In this document: piece by piece, positions 7,736 to 15,464 of the stretch
Position numbering within the stretch: the first letter of the stretch is position 1
Layout of the letters: the number at the start of each line of letters is the position of its first letter
Source: Gammaproteobacteria bacterium
Lineage (GTDB): Bacteria > Pseudomonadota > Gammaproteobacteria > Pseudomonadales > Cellvibrionaceae
DNA: 58,729 bases
Assembly: GCA_021151835.1 (NCBI GenBank)
Contig: JAGKWO010000027.1
Coordinates: 1-58,729 of the forward strand
Reading direction: 5' to 3'
Translations under genes and position numbers: made by a program
The notes under the pieces: model-generated
Told to the model about the DNA's origin: nothing
Databases searched by the model: none
Seen by the model: only the letters and a program-made list of their open reading frames with translations

Positions 7736-9619
7736 TTATGCTTTGATTAGTGCATCAGATTTTGGATAAAAACCATACCTACCTACATTCGCGTCTTTAG
7801 TAAATTCAGTGTATCCAATATTAAGATCTTGAGGGTGCGCAGGACCATCATTTTCAAGAATAATAATTTGACCCTTTTCCTTAAGCTTTGAAATACCCAA
7901 ATAAAAAGCTTCTTTTGTTTTATCCCCAATTACATCTTTTTCTTGGAGATTTCTTTCTTTCTCTAAGTGCCTTGATCTCAAAGTACATAAAGGCGAATCC
8001 AAAAGAGTAACCCCTGAATGGTTGCGACCAGGCTGAAGGCAAATATGCATAAGCCCAATTGAAAAAGCGGCATACGCGAGAGCGCGATAACCTTTTCCAG
8101 ATAGATTTCTATCGTATCCGTTTATGACCAAGTCACATGTTTTCTCGCTAAAAGAGACACTCAACACATCATCATATTTCCATTCATTTAAAAGTCCCTT
8201 TACTACATCACATAGATCGGTAACAGTAGATGTTGTCAACTCATCAAATGAATAATTTCCATCCATGGGATCTACCTCTTGTTCGTACAACTTTTTCTGA
8301 TCTTCTAAATCCTCTAGTTTTTCAATTATTTTCTGAATTGCATTTTTTTCTGAAAGAGCCCCTCTATAATCTTCCAATTTTTTTACCATTACACGTATGT
8401 TCTCCGATACAAAATCGGTGGCATATTTCTGAGCTTCAGCATGAAATTTTTTATTCTTTTCTATAGTTTCAACTAGAAATTCCTTCTCACTCTTTAAAGT
8501 AGATGTAGTGCTGTAAAGCTCCTTTTTGAGTGTTTCAATTTTTAATAATTCAGCTCTTGATGCATTTATTATATCGTCAGTGCTACATATGGCATGATCT
8601 CCGTCGCTTATCTCACCGTTACATACAGGGCATTGGCTTATATTCAGTAATGAAAATGCATTACCCACTTCTTGAATGGCATCTAATCGAGAAATATCAG
8701 TATCATAGTGCTTTTCCAATAGATAAAATCTAGAAAGTAACTCATTAATAGTGATAAGCCGAGATTCATTCTCCTTCCACTCAACCCAGTGTAAGTCAAT
8801 TGTGGACTCATATTCCTTTGCCTGATCATAAAGAGAATCTAGCAACTCTTTAGAAGATTCAATCGACGCTTCCAGTTTCTTAATTTGATCATCCAATTCA
8901 TCACTATCTATTTCTGGGTAATTAAAGCTGGCCAGCTCCTTTTTATAATTTTTAATTAACTCAGCAATAACCTCCATTCTTCCCTTTCTATTTTCTATGA
9001 CATTTTTCTTAGGTTTAGAAATAACATTACTGTCATCCTTTCCAGTTAACAAAAGCCTTAAAACTGACTTCTCTTTTGTATCCTCACCTCTTTGACCGGT
9101 GAAAATAGGAGATCCCTCTTTGATGATTGCCACTTCATCAATTAAAGTTAAATGTCTTAAATCTGAAAAATATAATGGATCAGTTATACCGCTTTGGTTT
9201 CTCCTTACCTTTTTGTTATTTAAATTTGATAATCGCAAAAAGTATTCTGATAGCGTTATAGCATTTTTCTTAGGTTTACCAACATATAGAATTTCAGGCT
9301 CTCTAAGATAATTTTTTATTTCTTCATATGGGCATTCATAAAGTGATGCATGGCCACCTGACAATCCTCTAACAAGAGTATGCTTTGTCGAATCAGGTAA
9401 AACTATTTCTAAATAGCAATTTTCATACCCTTCAGACTCTTTAATTGGTTTGGGTTGGCTATCAGCGCCTAGCATATATTTAACGCATTGGAAAATATGC
9501 GTTTTCCCGGTATTGGAAGGCCCAACAATGACATGCACATTAGGCGAAAAAGTTATAAATACATCTTCACGATCACTACCGTTTACAATTAGTCGATTAA
9601 TATAAAATCCCTTGTTCAT
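7736..9619 (-). CDS. SMC/Rad50-like ATPase of an ABC-three-component system
   Basis: A DNA-end or DNA-loop sensing ATPase of ABC-3C conflict systems, similar to DUF3732 proteins. Walker A is GPSNTGKT at residues 33-40. Long coiled coils on both sides frame a zinc-hook motif C-P-V-C at 330-333. A signature motif (NLSGKGYRALAYA) and Walker B-like region (GVTLLDSPL) follow before the end, and a late IIILEND may be part of the switch region. Length 627 fits. The start overlaps the previous gene by four bases (ATGA), so the three genes form one operon. It is AT-rich compared with the next island genes, a sign of separate acquisition. Confidence 0.8.
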   Translation of the reverse strand: MNKGFYINRLIVNGSDREDVFITFSPNVHVIVGPSNTGKTHIFQCVKYMLGADSQPKPIKESEGYENCYLEIVLPDSTKHTLVRGLSGGHASLYECPYEEIKNYLREPEILYVGKPKKNAITLSEYFLRLSNLNNKKVRRNQSGITDPLYFSDLRHLTLIDEVAIIKEGSPIFTGQRGEDTKEKSVLRLLLTGKDDSNVISKPKKNVIENRKGRMEVIAELIKNYKKELASFNYPEIDSDELDDQIKKLEASIESSKELLDSLYDQAKEYESTIDLHWVEWKENESRLITINELLSRFYLLEKHYDTDISRLDAIQEVGNAFSLLNISQCPVCNGEISDGDHAICSTDDIINASRAELLKIETLKKELYSTTSTLKSEKEFLVETIEKNKKFHAEAQKYATDFVSENIRVMVKKLEDYRGALSEKNAIQKIIEKLEDLEDQKKLYEQEVDPMDGNYSFDELTTSTVTDLCDVVKGLLNEWKYDDVLSVSFSEKTCDLVINGYDRNLSGKGYRALAYAAFSIGLMHICLQPGRNHSGVTLLDSPLCTLRSRHLEKERNLQEKDVIGDKTKEAFYLGISKLKEKGQIIILENDGPAHPQDLNIGYTEFTKDANVGRYGFYPKSDALIKA

Positions 9620-10110
9620 GAGAAAAGATCTCCGCGAATGACCGACTCATTCAGAAATTCACCACCCCATACAGTAATATTGTTTTTCAGAATTACCTTC
9701 AATTCACTAATTGGTAATGAATCAAATTCATGAACAACCCAATCCGCAATAGCGAGCATTTTTTTAGTGTATTGAGCCTCAAGCGATTCCAAGAATGGAG
9801 CGGCTAGATCGGTGGCTACATATTCAATCCCCATGTTAGAATATTTCACTTCGATCAAGCCGCGAAAAATCATCGCTTTTAAGCCATTCTCCAATACAGG
9901 CCTTCTAATTAATATTTCCCCAGACCGATGTGGCGTACTTGGGTGTAGGCTTGCAGGCCCACCGGCAATATCACCTGAGTGAACCAATAAGTAATCATAA
10001 AAAATAATTCGATCAATATCGTAATAATTAGGGTATCCAGCAACCAGAAGGGCCATGCACCTTAATCCGGTTTCTAATGGCGTATTAAATACGTTTGAAA
10101 TATTATTCAT
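9616..10110 (-). CDS. ABC-three-component system middle component
   Basis: A small protein linking the nuclease-like and ATPase subunits. The N-terminus (NVFNTPLETGLRCMALL, IDRIIFYDYLLVHSGD, HPSTPHRSGEILIRR) matches my memory of the ABC-3C middle-component family, most like type 2, which has a winged-helix-like fold. I chose ATG 10110, which overlaps the upstream gene by eight bases; the upstream in-frame start at 10173 would overlap it by 71. The product has 164 residues. The exact subtype should be treated as tentative. Confidence 0.7.
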   Translation of the reverse strand: MNNISNVFNTPLETGLRCMALLVAGYPNYYDIDRIIFYDYLLVHSGDIAGGPASLHPSTPHRSGEILIRRPVLENGLKAMIFRGLIEVKYSNMGIEYVATDLAAPFLESLEAQYTKKMLAIADWVVHEFDSLPISELKVILKNNITVWGGEFLNESVIRGDLFS

Positions 10111-11152
10111 CCGGGTTACACCATGATAATCTGTCATCATTCGCCAATTGATGGCAAATGCCTCCCCTATCATTGACGGTTATACACGCAGATAGTGGAT
10201 TTATTGGTAGTTGTAATTTTTTTGCCTCACTGACTGCCTTTTTAACTTTATCAAATCCATTAATTTCATCTGACTCAACGACATCTAAAATTCCGCTCAA
10301 AATCTGACCCTGCACTGATTCAAATTCACCTATAGGCAAGGATTCTCTAGAAAAATTCCTCAGCGTTTCTGCATGCAAAAAATCTTCCCTAGAACGCTGA
10401 AGATGCTTTTTATACAGAGAAATTTTATTAACACTCTCTATATCCTTAATTTCTGAATCGCAATGACTGTTGTATGCAAGAATTAGTTTTTTAACATAGT
10501 TTATCTCGTTATTACCAATTACATCGGAAATTCTTGGAGTATCAGGGCGTGGAGGTAGAGGAGTATTAAATCTCATCACATGAAACTGAGTTTTACTATG
10601 ATCAATTATTAGCTGAAGAACTGAAATTTTATCAAAAACCGAAAAATCTAAACTTTCAATGTATTTTTTTAAATCAACAGTAAGATCTATGCTTTTTGTA
10701 TCCGTTATTTTTTCCTTGCAGTGATCATCCCAATTTTCAATTAACATCAATTTAAAAACTTCAGGTTTTTTTAAAAAATTTGAAAGCTTGGTTCCGATCC
10801 CCAATGGCGATACAAAGTAATATTTTCGGGGAAATGGATATTCCCCAATATATGAGAAATAGCACATTTTACCAACTTCAACCCATATATTATTTGGCAT
10901 CAAAGGCGCTTTATAATGTTTGCATTGATAATTGTCCCAAAGATAATGAGCTTGCCCGACTGGATTATCCTTATAACCCACCACGTCTCTTCCTTGATCA
11001 CCTGCACCACCAAGTTTTTCATAACTAAAATACTCCGCCGATTTGGTCGTCATCCATTCTTCAATGAACTCTTCCCATTCATCAGCAGACATTACGGAAA
11101 TTTGTGCTTTTACTGGTATATGCTTTCCTGAACTCAATGTGTCGTCTCTCAA
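10103..11152 (-). CDS. ABC-three-component system nuclease-like protein
   Basis: First gene of the ABC-3C operon. The N-terminal part carries a PD-(D/E)XK/Mrr-like nuclease signature: EWEEFIEEW, then GGAGDQGRDVVG (acidic residue) and YQCKHY (Q-x-K), all within residues 25-80. The remainder is a helical region ending in an ABC-3C type C-terminal segment with two closely spaced cysteines (SACITV, GGICHQL). In such systems this effector is thought to cut nucleic acid once the ATPase senses invader DNA. The start is uncertain: TTG 11152 or ATG 11092, neither with a clear ribosome site. Confidence 0.7.
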   Translation of the reverse strand: MRDDTLSSGKHIPVKAQISVMSADEWEEFIEEWMTTKSAEYFSYEKLGGAGDQGRDVVGYKDNPVGQAHYLWDNYQCKHYKAPLMPNNIWVEVGKMCYFSYIGEYPFPRKYYFVSPLGIGTKLSNFLKKPEVFKLMLIENWDDHCKEKITDTKSIDLTVDLKKYIESLDFSVFDKISVLQLIIDHSKTQFHVMRFNTPLPPRPDTPRISDVIGNNEINYVKKLILAYNSHCDSEIKDIESVNKISLYKKHLQRSREDFLHAETLRNFSRESLPIGEFESVQGQILSGILDVVESDEINGFDKVKKAVSEAKKLQLPINPLSACITVNDRGGICHQLANDDRLSWCNPDE

Positions 11153-11189
11153 TGTACTTTTAGTTAGCTCTTATGAAGATTTGGGGGAA

Positions 11190-11221
11190 TTATTTTTGGG
11201 TATCCGTATTTGGTGATTGAT
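11190..11221 (+). repeat. Left end of ISL3 element: target duplication and inverted repeat
   Basis: The 8-bp direct repeat TTATTTTT (11190-11197) is followed by a 24-bp terminal inverted repeat at 11198-11221 that starts GGGTATCCGTATTTGG. The same 24 bases, reverse-complemented, lie at 15260-15283 without a mismatch, and TTATTTTT recurs directly at 15284-15291. Eight-base target duplications are the rule for the ISL3 family. Confidence 0.95.
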
Positions 11222-11321
11222 CTACCAGTTTCTAGGCAGCGGTAATAGACGCCATAATTCGCAGTATGTGATTGATTTTCAGTTTCTGCAAGAGTATCTT
11301 AATTCGTATTACATGATTGAT
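11206..11321 (+). repeat. Subterminal repeats at the left end of the ISL3 element
   Basis: Three related direct repeats ending in TGATTGAT lie at 11206-11221 (GTATTTGGTGATTGAT), 11264-11276 (GTATGTGATTGAT) and 11306-11321 (GTATTACATGATTGAT). The first is part of the terminal repeat; two are followed by CAGTTTCT. They look like multiple transposase-binding sites at this end. I did not see them at the right end. Confidence 0.6.
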
Positions 11322-11334
11322 GTGGTAAACCACC

Positions 11335-11538
11335 ATGCAACTCCATATTGCCGAATATCCCCAGCTCAGGCTAATAGCCTGGAACCGTAAGGATGATGAC
11401 CTAATCGAGGAAGATGAGGCGCTTGCTCTCTACGAACGCAACTGGCGCTACGTTGATCGTGCCCACATCACCGAAAAAGAACAGCAATTGATTGACCGCC
11501 TGGTCGCCCAATATGGCAATGGGGTTTTGCATGTTTGA
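11335..11538 (+). CDS. Small partner protein upstream of the AbiEii-like gene
   Basis: A 67-residue acidic protein (contains LIEEDEALALYERNWRYVD) starting 13 bases after the last subterminal repeat. It overlaps the nucleotidyltransferase gene by eight bases, so the two are probably translated together. Small proteins of this type often precede AbiEii-like nucleotidyltransferases and could act as the antitoxin or as a subunit; this is inference from context. Confidence 0.65.
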   Translation: MQLHIAEYPQLRLIAWNRKDDDLIEEDEALALYERNWRYVDRAHITEKEQQLIDRLVAQYGNGVLHV

Positions 11539-12247
11539 TAGACCTCACCATCAGCGAATTGCCAAAATCCTCCAAGCACTGAACAGTGATCTGTTACTAC
11601 AAGCAGAGTGCTACTTTGCTGGTGGGACAGCTATCGTGCTCTCTTTGGCCGAGTACCGCGAATCTGTTGATGTTGATTTCCTCTGTGCGTCAAATGCAGG
11701 TTATCGCTTACTGCGCAACACCGTAACCGCAAATGGTTTGGGTGCGCTGCTCAATGAGCCGTTGAAACACCTGCGCGAGGTACATACTGACCGTTACGGC
11801 ATTCGCACCATACTGGAAGTAGATGGCACGCCTATCAAAGTAGAGTTTGTCCGCGAGGATAGAATTCAACTATCTGGTTACTACGATGAAATCCTGGGCG
11901 TCCCCATTCTTGCCAAAGCCGATATGTATGCTGAAAAGCTACTTGCCAACGCTGATCGTGGCTTGGACAAGTTTGTTAAAAGCCGTGACCTTATTGACTT
12001 GGCCATGATGATTGATTGTTGGGGCGAAATCCCTAAAGTGGCACTGGATAAAGTGCATGAAGCCTACGGCGATCACGCCCTCAATATGCTCGATAAAACA
12101 GTTGAGCTAATCCAGGACAAGGCTTACTTCCTCTCCTGCCTGAAAGCTGCTCACATGGATGAGGGTATGGTTGATCGAATACCAATGTTGCTGAAAGGCC
12201 AAATCCAATCTATCCGAAATGATAACGATAGGGAGCTTGGTTGCTGA
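11531..12247 (+). CDS. AbiEii/AbiGii-like nucleotidyltransferase (ISL3 cargo)
   Basis: A nucleotidyltransferase-fold protein of the kind that acts as the toxin in type IV-like toxin-antitoxin and abortive-infection systems. The pattern G-G-T-A-I-V-L...S-V-D-V-D-F (about residues 32-54) gives the active-site glycines and two metal-binding aspartates; KADMYAEKLLAN followed by RDLIDLAM is the typical second half. The 238-residue length fits. I use ATG 11531 because the earlier start lies deep inside the upstream gene. The stop overlaps the XRE gene (TGATG). The substrate is unknown. Confidence 0.8.
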   Translation: MFDRPHHQRIAKILQALNSDLLLQAECYFAGGTAIVLSLAEYRESVDVDFLCASNAGYRLLRNTVTANGLGALLNEPLKHLREVHTDRYGIRTILEVDGTPIKVEFVREDRIQLSGYYDEILGVPILAKADMYAEKLLANADRGLDKFVKSRDLIDLAMMIDCWGEIPKVALDKVHEAYGDHALNMLDKTVELIQDKAYFLSCLKAAHMDEGMVDRIPMLLKGQIQSIRNDNDRELGC

Positions 12248-12576
12248 TGGAGATTGGAGTAAGACTGCGCGAAGAAAGATCACGATTAGGATACAGCCAA
12301 GCAGATATTTGCAATTCTTGCGGTATATCTAAAAGATCCTATATCCATTACGAAAGCGGTGACAGAAGCCCTGATGCCGAATTTTTAGGTGCAGCATCTA
12401 AAATTGGAATGGACGTTCAATATGTTGTTACTGGTATCCGATCAGAAAATTCAAGTTGCGATTTCATACGCACCTTGTTAACAAAAGTGGTTCTATTGAG
12501 TGAAGCCGAAAGAAATGTTGTATTCGGTTTGGTAAATGGATTGCTTGAACTTAGACAAGAGCGGAAAGAAGTTTGA
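12247..12576 (+). CDS. XRE-family helix-turn-helix regulator (ISL3 cargo)
   Basis: Residues 4-60 form a Cro/C1-type helix-turn-helix (GVRLREERSRLGYSQADICNS, then SKRSYIHYESGDRSPDAEFL), with a short helical tail. ATG 12247 overlaps the nucleotidyltransferase stop by one base, so the three genes 11335-12576 form a cassette. It may be the repressor or antitoxin for the nucleotidyltransferase operon. Confidence 0.85.
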   Translation: MEIGVRLREERSRLGYSQADICNSCGISKRSYIHYESGDRSPDAEFLGAASKIGMDVQYVVTGIRSENSSCDFIRTLLTKVVLLSEAERNVVFGLVNGLLELRQERKEV

Positions 12577-12582
12577 GGGTAT

Positions 12583-12730
12583 ATGAAACCAGTAAATCAA
12601 GAAATTACGAGAAAGCACAAAGGCAGATTGGGATGCCTTTCAGGAGGTTGAGCGCCGCCGTCAATGGGAAGCGGAAGATGCAAAGTTAATCAGGCAAATT
12701 AAACGCAAAAGGCAGAGAGTCGCACAATGA
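12583..12730 (+). pseudogene. Small frameshifted gene, probable remnant
   Basis: An ATG at 12583 opens MKPVNQEITRK but stops soon after. Another frame from about 12605 reads a convincing charged peptide (STKADWDAFQEVERRR... KRKRQRVAQ) with no start codon of its own, ending in TGA that overlaps the next ATG (ATGA at 12727). One indel near 12604-12616 would join the two halves into a protein of about 48 residues. This may be a real mutation or an assembly error. Confidence 0.4.
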
Positions 12731-12975
12731 AGTCATTACTTATTAAGTTCGATACCAAAAGAACCAAAATATTCTTTGGACTCGCATGGATTACATTGGT
12801 TATGTTGTGGTTTTTCACAACTACCGATACTGATACATTCCAGTGGGCAACGGAGAAAGGCGGTATCACAGCAGCAGAATTTGGTGCTTTTGGTAAGTTG
12901 CAATTTATGTTTGGAATTTTGATCGGAATCAGTGCGCCAATCATGATTAAGGTATTAAAGGCACGAAATCTCTAA
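12727..12975 (+). CDS. Small two-helix membrane protein (ISL3 cargo)
   Basis: An 82-residue protein with two hydrophobic helices (about residues 14-31, IFFGLAWITLVMLWFF, and 57-75, MFGILIGISAPIMIKV) joined by an acidic, Thr/Asp-rich loop. Its ATG overlaps the stop of the preceding broken gene. No family is recognised. A membrane protein beside a nucleotidyltransferase could be a second effector or unrelated cargo. Confidence 0.55.
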   Translation: MKSLLIKFDTKRTKIFFGLAWITLVMLWFFTTTDTDTFQWATEKGGITAAEFGAFGKLQFMFGILIGISAPIMIKVLKARNL

Positions 12976-13016
12976 CTCTCATTCAGCACCATAAAAATTT
13001 ATGGTCGGAGGGAAAA

Positions 13017-13187
13017 ATGATCGAATTAAATCAACCACCTACACTGCTGTTCTTTGACCGAAAAGGTAAGCAAATTGACGCCAGTAAAGTATTTAAGCAA
13101 ATAGACAAACCGCAACATCAAGCAATTCTAGCGCCATCTTGCGCTGGGATGTCTTTCAAGCTTCCCAAGGAATTAGATAATGAATAA
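13017..13187 (+). CDS. 56-residue hypothetical protein (ISL3 cargo)
   Basis: A short gene with a strong ribosome site (GGAGGGAAAA) directly before ATG 13017; it ends at TAA 13185-13187 and overlaps the next start by eight bases. The product starts MIELNQPPTLLFFDRKGK and is soluble with one cysteine. Function unknown. Confidence 0.6.
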   Translation: MIELNQPPTLLFFDRKGKQIDASKVFKQIDKPQHQAILAPSCAGMSFKLPKELDNE

Positions 13188-13482
13188 ATACAAGCAGCGT
13201 GCAATAGAACATGCTAAATCAATCAGGCTTGACTACAAGCGCAACGTCGAAGGTAAGCCTCTAAGCCAAATTGACCACCGTGAAGTGGACGCACTTTTGT
13301 CAAAACTATGTATGCTAAATGGGATATTCACTATTGATATTCCAGACGAAGAAGAAGCATCTGATCCGCTGTGCATGATCACTGATCCACTTATAGAAAC
13401 GCTCAAGGAGATTAGTGAAAACGTCCGTGAGCTTATGAAAACGGAGTTTGGAAAAGCTAAAGAGACTCTTCAAAATGAGTGA
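13180..13482 (+). CDS. Hypothetical protein, 100 residues (ISL3 cargo)
   Basis: A soluble, helical, charged protein (MNKYKQRAIEHAKSIRLDYK at the start; a C-terminal amphipathic helix). It is coupled by overlap with both neighbours (13187 and 13475). No known motif. Confidence 0.55.
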   Translation: MNKYKQRAIEHAKSIRLDYKRNVEGKPLSQIDHREVDALLSKLCMLNGIFTIDIPDEEEASDPLCMITDPLIETLKEISENVRELMKTEFGKAKETLQNE

Positions 13483-13789
13483 TTCAGAACTGGATGATCA
13501 ATTAGAAGAATTGCGTGACTCATTTGACACTACTCTGCTGCTGGCAAACCTTGATTTCTTCCCTGCTGAGCTGCGCGATGATGTGCTTGAATTACACACC
13601 CTTGCGATGGCCGTTGTTAACAATGATGACAATACAAAAGCTGCAAAGTTATTTGCAGCGGCAGATGATATGTCCTGTGAACTATATGATCGCATTGACA
13701 AATATACAAAACTGAAAAAGTTAATCGATTCTATTAGCAAACATGATCCAGGTCTTGAATACGATCCTGACGACGATGATGAGGATTAA
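13475..13789 (+). CDS. Acidic hypothetical protein (ISL3 cargo)
   Basis: A 104-residue, strongly acidic helical protein ending in a run of aspartates (DPDDDDED). I chose ATG 13475, overlapping the upstream stop by eight bases, instead of the earlier non-ATG start at 13448. Last gene of the cargo before the transposase control region. Acidic small proteins are sometimes antitoxins or DNA mimics, but nothing specific supports either here. Confidence 0.5.
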   Translation: MSDSELDDQLEELRDSFDTTLLLANLDFFPAELRDDVLELHTLAMAVVNNDDNTKAAKLFAAADDMSCELYDRIDKYTKLKKLIDSISKHDPGLEYDPDDDDED

Positions 13790-13796
13790 CTTATCG

Positions 13797-13857
13797 TTCC
13801 TTGCAAAATCGTGATTTTGTCAACTGAACTTCCTTGCATTATTTGAGTTTTGTCAAC
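13797..13857 (+). repeat. Two 28-bp direct repeats overlapping the transposase start
   Basis: Copies at 13797-13824 and 13830-13857 share the ends TTCCTTGCA and TTTTGTCAAC with a variable centre (21 of 28 identical), 33 bp apart, about three helix turns. The second copy contains the TTG start codon (13850). The arrangement suits a protein binding twice on one DNA face, probably the transposase or a repressor limiting its own translation. Confidence 0.6.
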
Positions 13858-15253
13858 CTTGCCCGCCAATATCCTTAACCTACCTCAATACATTGTCACT
13901 GCTCTCAAGGAAGATGAGCACGACTACCATGTGTCTGCCGATGTATCCCAACAGCCTTTAAACTGCCCTCATTGCCACTCAGGCGATATTCGCGGGTTTG
14001 GCCGCCGTGAACAATTAATTAAAGATCTACCCGTTCATGGGAAGCGCGTGGGCGTTTATGTGGATACTCGCCGCTATCAATGCACAAGTTGCAGCAAAAC
14101 TTTCTATGAAGAATTACCTGTGGTGGACGAAAAGCGCAAAATGACCAAGCGCTTGGTCAACTGGATTGGAAGACAATCCATATCACGCACATTTTCCAGT
14201 CTGGCCGACGAAGTTGGCATTGTGGAGGGTACAGTTCGCTCGATCTTCCGCGATTATATTAATGAGCTGGAAAAGACTGTTCGCTTTGAAATTCCGCAGT
14301 GGATGGGCATTGATGAAATCCACTTGATTAAACCGCGCTGCGTGGTCACCAACATTGAGAACAATACCATTGTCGATATTCTGAGGGATCGTAACAAAAA
14401 GACCGTGATCGCTTACTTAAGCCAGCTTAAAGGAATTAACCAGGTTAATTATGTAGCAATGGATATGTGGAGCCCCTACAAAGACGCTATGGAAATCGTT
14501 ATCCCTCACGCCAAAATTGTTATCGATAAATTCCATGTTGTGCGCATGGCTAATGATGCTCTGGAGCGTGTCAGGAAGTCGCTACGTGAAAAATTAACAG
14601 CCAAGCAGCGCCGTGGGCTGATGAATGATCGTTTTGTCCTGCTGAAGCGCGAGCGCGACCTTAATGATAAGGAAGCGTTTCTTCTGGATGGCTGGTGCCA
14701 GAATTACCCTGAGCTGGGCTTGGCTTATCGTCAAAAAGAGGCTTTCTATCAAATTTACGATGCCCAATCTCCCGATCAGGCAAAGACGCTATTCCGCGAA
14801 TGGTATCACTCGCTATCTCCCGAGATACGGCCAGCCTATAGCGATCTTGTGCGCGCCTGGGGCAACTGGGAGCCGTACATCTGCAACTACTTCGAGCACC
14901 CCGTTACCAACGCTTACACAGAGTCGTTAAACAACCTCATTCGGGTAATGAACCGGCTTGGCCGTGGTTATTCTTTTGAGGCGCTGCGAGCAAAGATTTT
15001 GTTTGCCGAAGGCGCTCACAAAATGGGTGGCCAGCGCCCAAAGTTTCAACGCCAGCAATCAATGCGGATGCCCGAATTATCAAGGGTAGCAAGCTTTGAA
15101 CCCAGCAATGAATATTTGGATGTGCCGGAGTTTTTACGGCGGGATTGTAGCGATAGTGACCTTACGGATAGTCCAGTATCAACTTGGTACAACAAAAACT
15201 ATGGAGTGGACATATCAACACTGGCTTCGATGATTGAAAAGGGGCAGCTTTAG
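13850..15253 (+). CDS. ISL3-family transposase
   Basis: A DDE transposase of 467 residues. The N-terminus has the ISL3 zinc-binding domain (CPHC...CTSC) and a helix-turn-helix region (SLADEVGIVEGTVRSIF). Catalytic residues are Asp155 (MGIDEIHL), Asp205 (VAMDMWSPY) and Glu358 (NAYTESLNNLIR). The frame is intact. An in-frame stop just upstream (13844) forces use of TTG 13850, a weak start within a direct repeat, consistent with low, self-limited expression. Ends seven bases before the right inverted repeat. Confidence 0.95.
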   Translation: MSTLPANILNLPQYIVTALKEDEHDYHVSADVSQQPLNCPHCHSGDIRGFGRREQLIKDLPVHGKRVGVYVDTRRYQCTSCSKTFYEELPVVDEKRKMTKRLVNWIGRQSISRTFSSLADEVGIVEGTVRSIFRDYINELEKTVRFEIPQWMGIDEIHLIKPRCVVTNIENNTIVDILRDRNKKTVIAYLSQLKGINQVNYVAMDMWSPYKDAMEIVIPHAKIVIDKFHVVRMANDALERVRKSLREKLTAKQRRGLMNDRFVLLKRERDLNDKEAFLLDGWCQNYPELGLAYRQKEAFYQIYDAQSPDQAKTLFREWYHSLSPEIRPAYSDLVRAWGNWEPYICNYFEHPVTNAYTESLNNLIRVMNRLGRGYSFEALRAKILFAEGAHKMGGQRPKFQRQQSMRMPELSRVASFEPSNEYLDVPEFLRRDCSDSDLTDSPVSTWYNKNYGVDISTLASMIEKGQL

Positions 15254-15259
15254 CCCCAA

Positions 15260-15291
15260 ATCAATCACCAAATACGGATACCCTTATTTTT
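15260..15291 (-). repeat. Right end of ISL3 element: inverted repeat and target duplication
   Basis: The 24-bp inverted repeat (15260-15283) is a perfect match to the left end, and the 8-bp TTATTTTT duplicate follows at 15284-15291. Confidence 0.95.
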
Positions 15292-15464
15292 TAACCTAGG
15301 GCGATACATTTGCCTAGGCGCTTTGTCAAATCCCTGACCCGCCAAGAATGATGGCCAGGCATAAAATATGTTTCGATTTGGGCGTGCAGGGCTTTCGCGC
15401 CATCTTAGACCGAACGCGAAGTCCATTATGTCGCATAAGGGGCAAAAATGGGCTCCCCCCATAG
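15292..15464. other. Gene-free stretch with short palindromes
   Basis: No gene is seen. CCTAGG occurs twice (15295 and 15313), and TTATG-TCG-CATAA at 15426-15438 is an inverted repeat resembling the arms of a Xer/dif-type site, though without the full consensus. It may be the scar of an older recombination event at the end of the neighbouring ATPase gene. Confidence 0.3.

Larger units (their letters stand above)
11198..15283 (+). mobile_element. ISL3-family insertion element with cargo genes (4086 bp)
   Basis: The boundaries are fixed by 24-bp perfect inverted repeats and an 8-bp target duplication (TTATTTTT). The ISL3 transposase (13850-15253) is at the right end with its stop codon seven bases before the repeat. 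About 2.6 kb to its left is not needed for transposition and holds an AbiEii-like nucleotidyltransferase with a small upstream partner, an XRE regulator and several short genes. It landed in the intergenic gap between the ABC-3C operon and the 3' end of the large ATPase gene and seems to have broken nothing. Identical repeats and an intact duplication suggest a recent insertion. Confidence 0.92.

Noticed and set aside
15426..15438. TTATG-TCG-CATAA as a complete dif/XerCD site
   Set aside because: The centre is 3 bases rather than 6 and the outer arm bases do not match the dif consensus.
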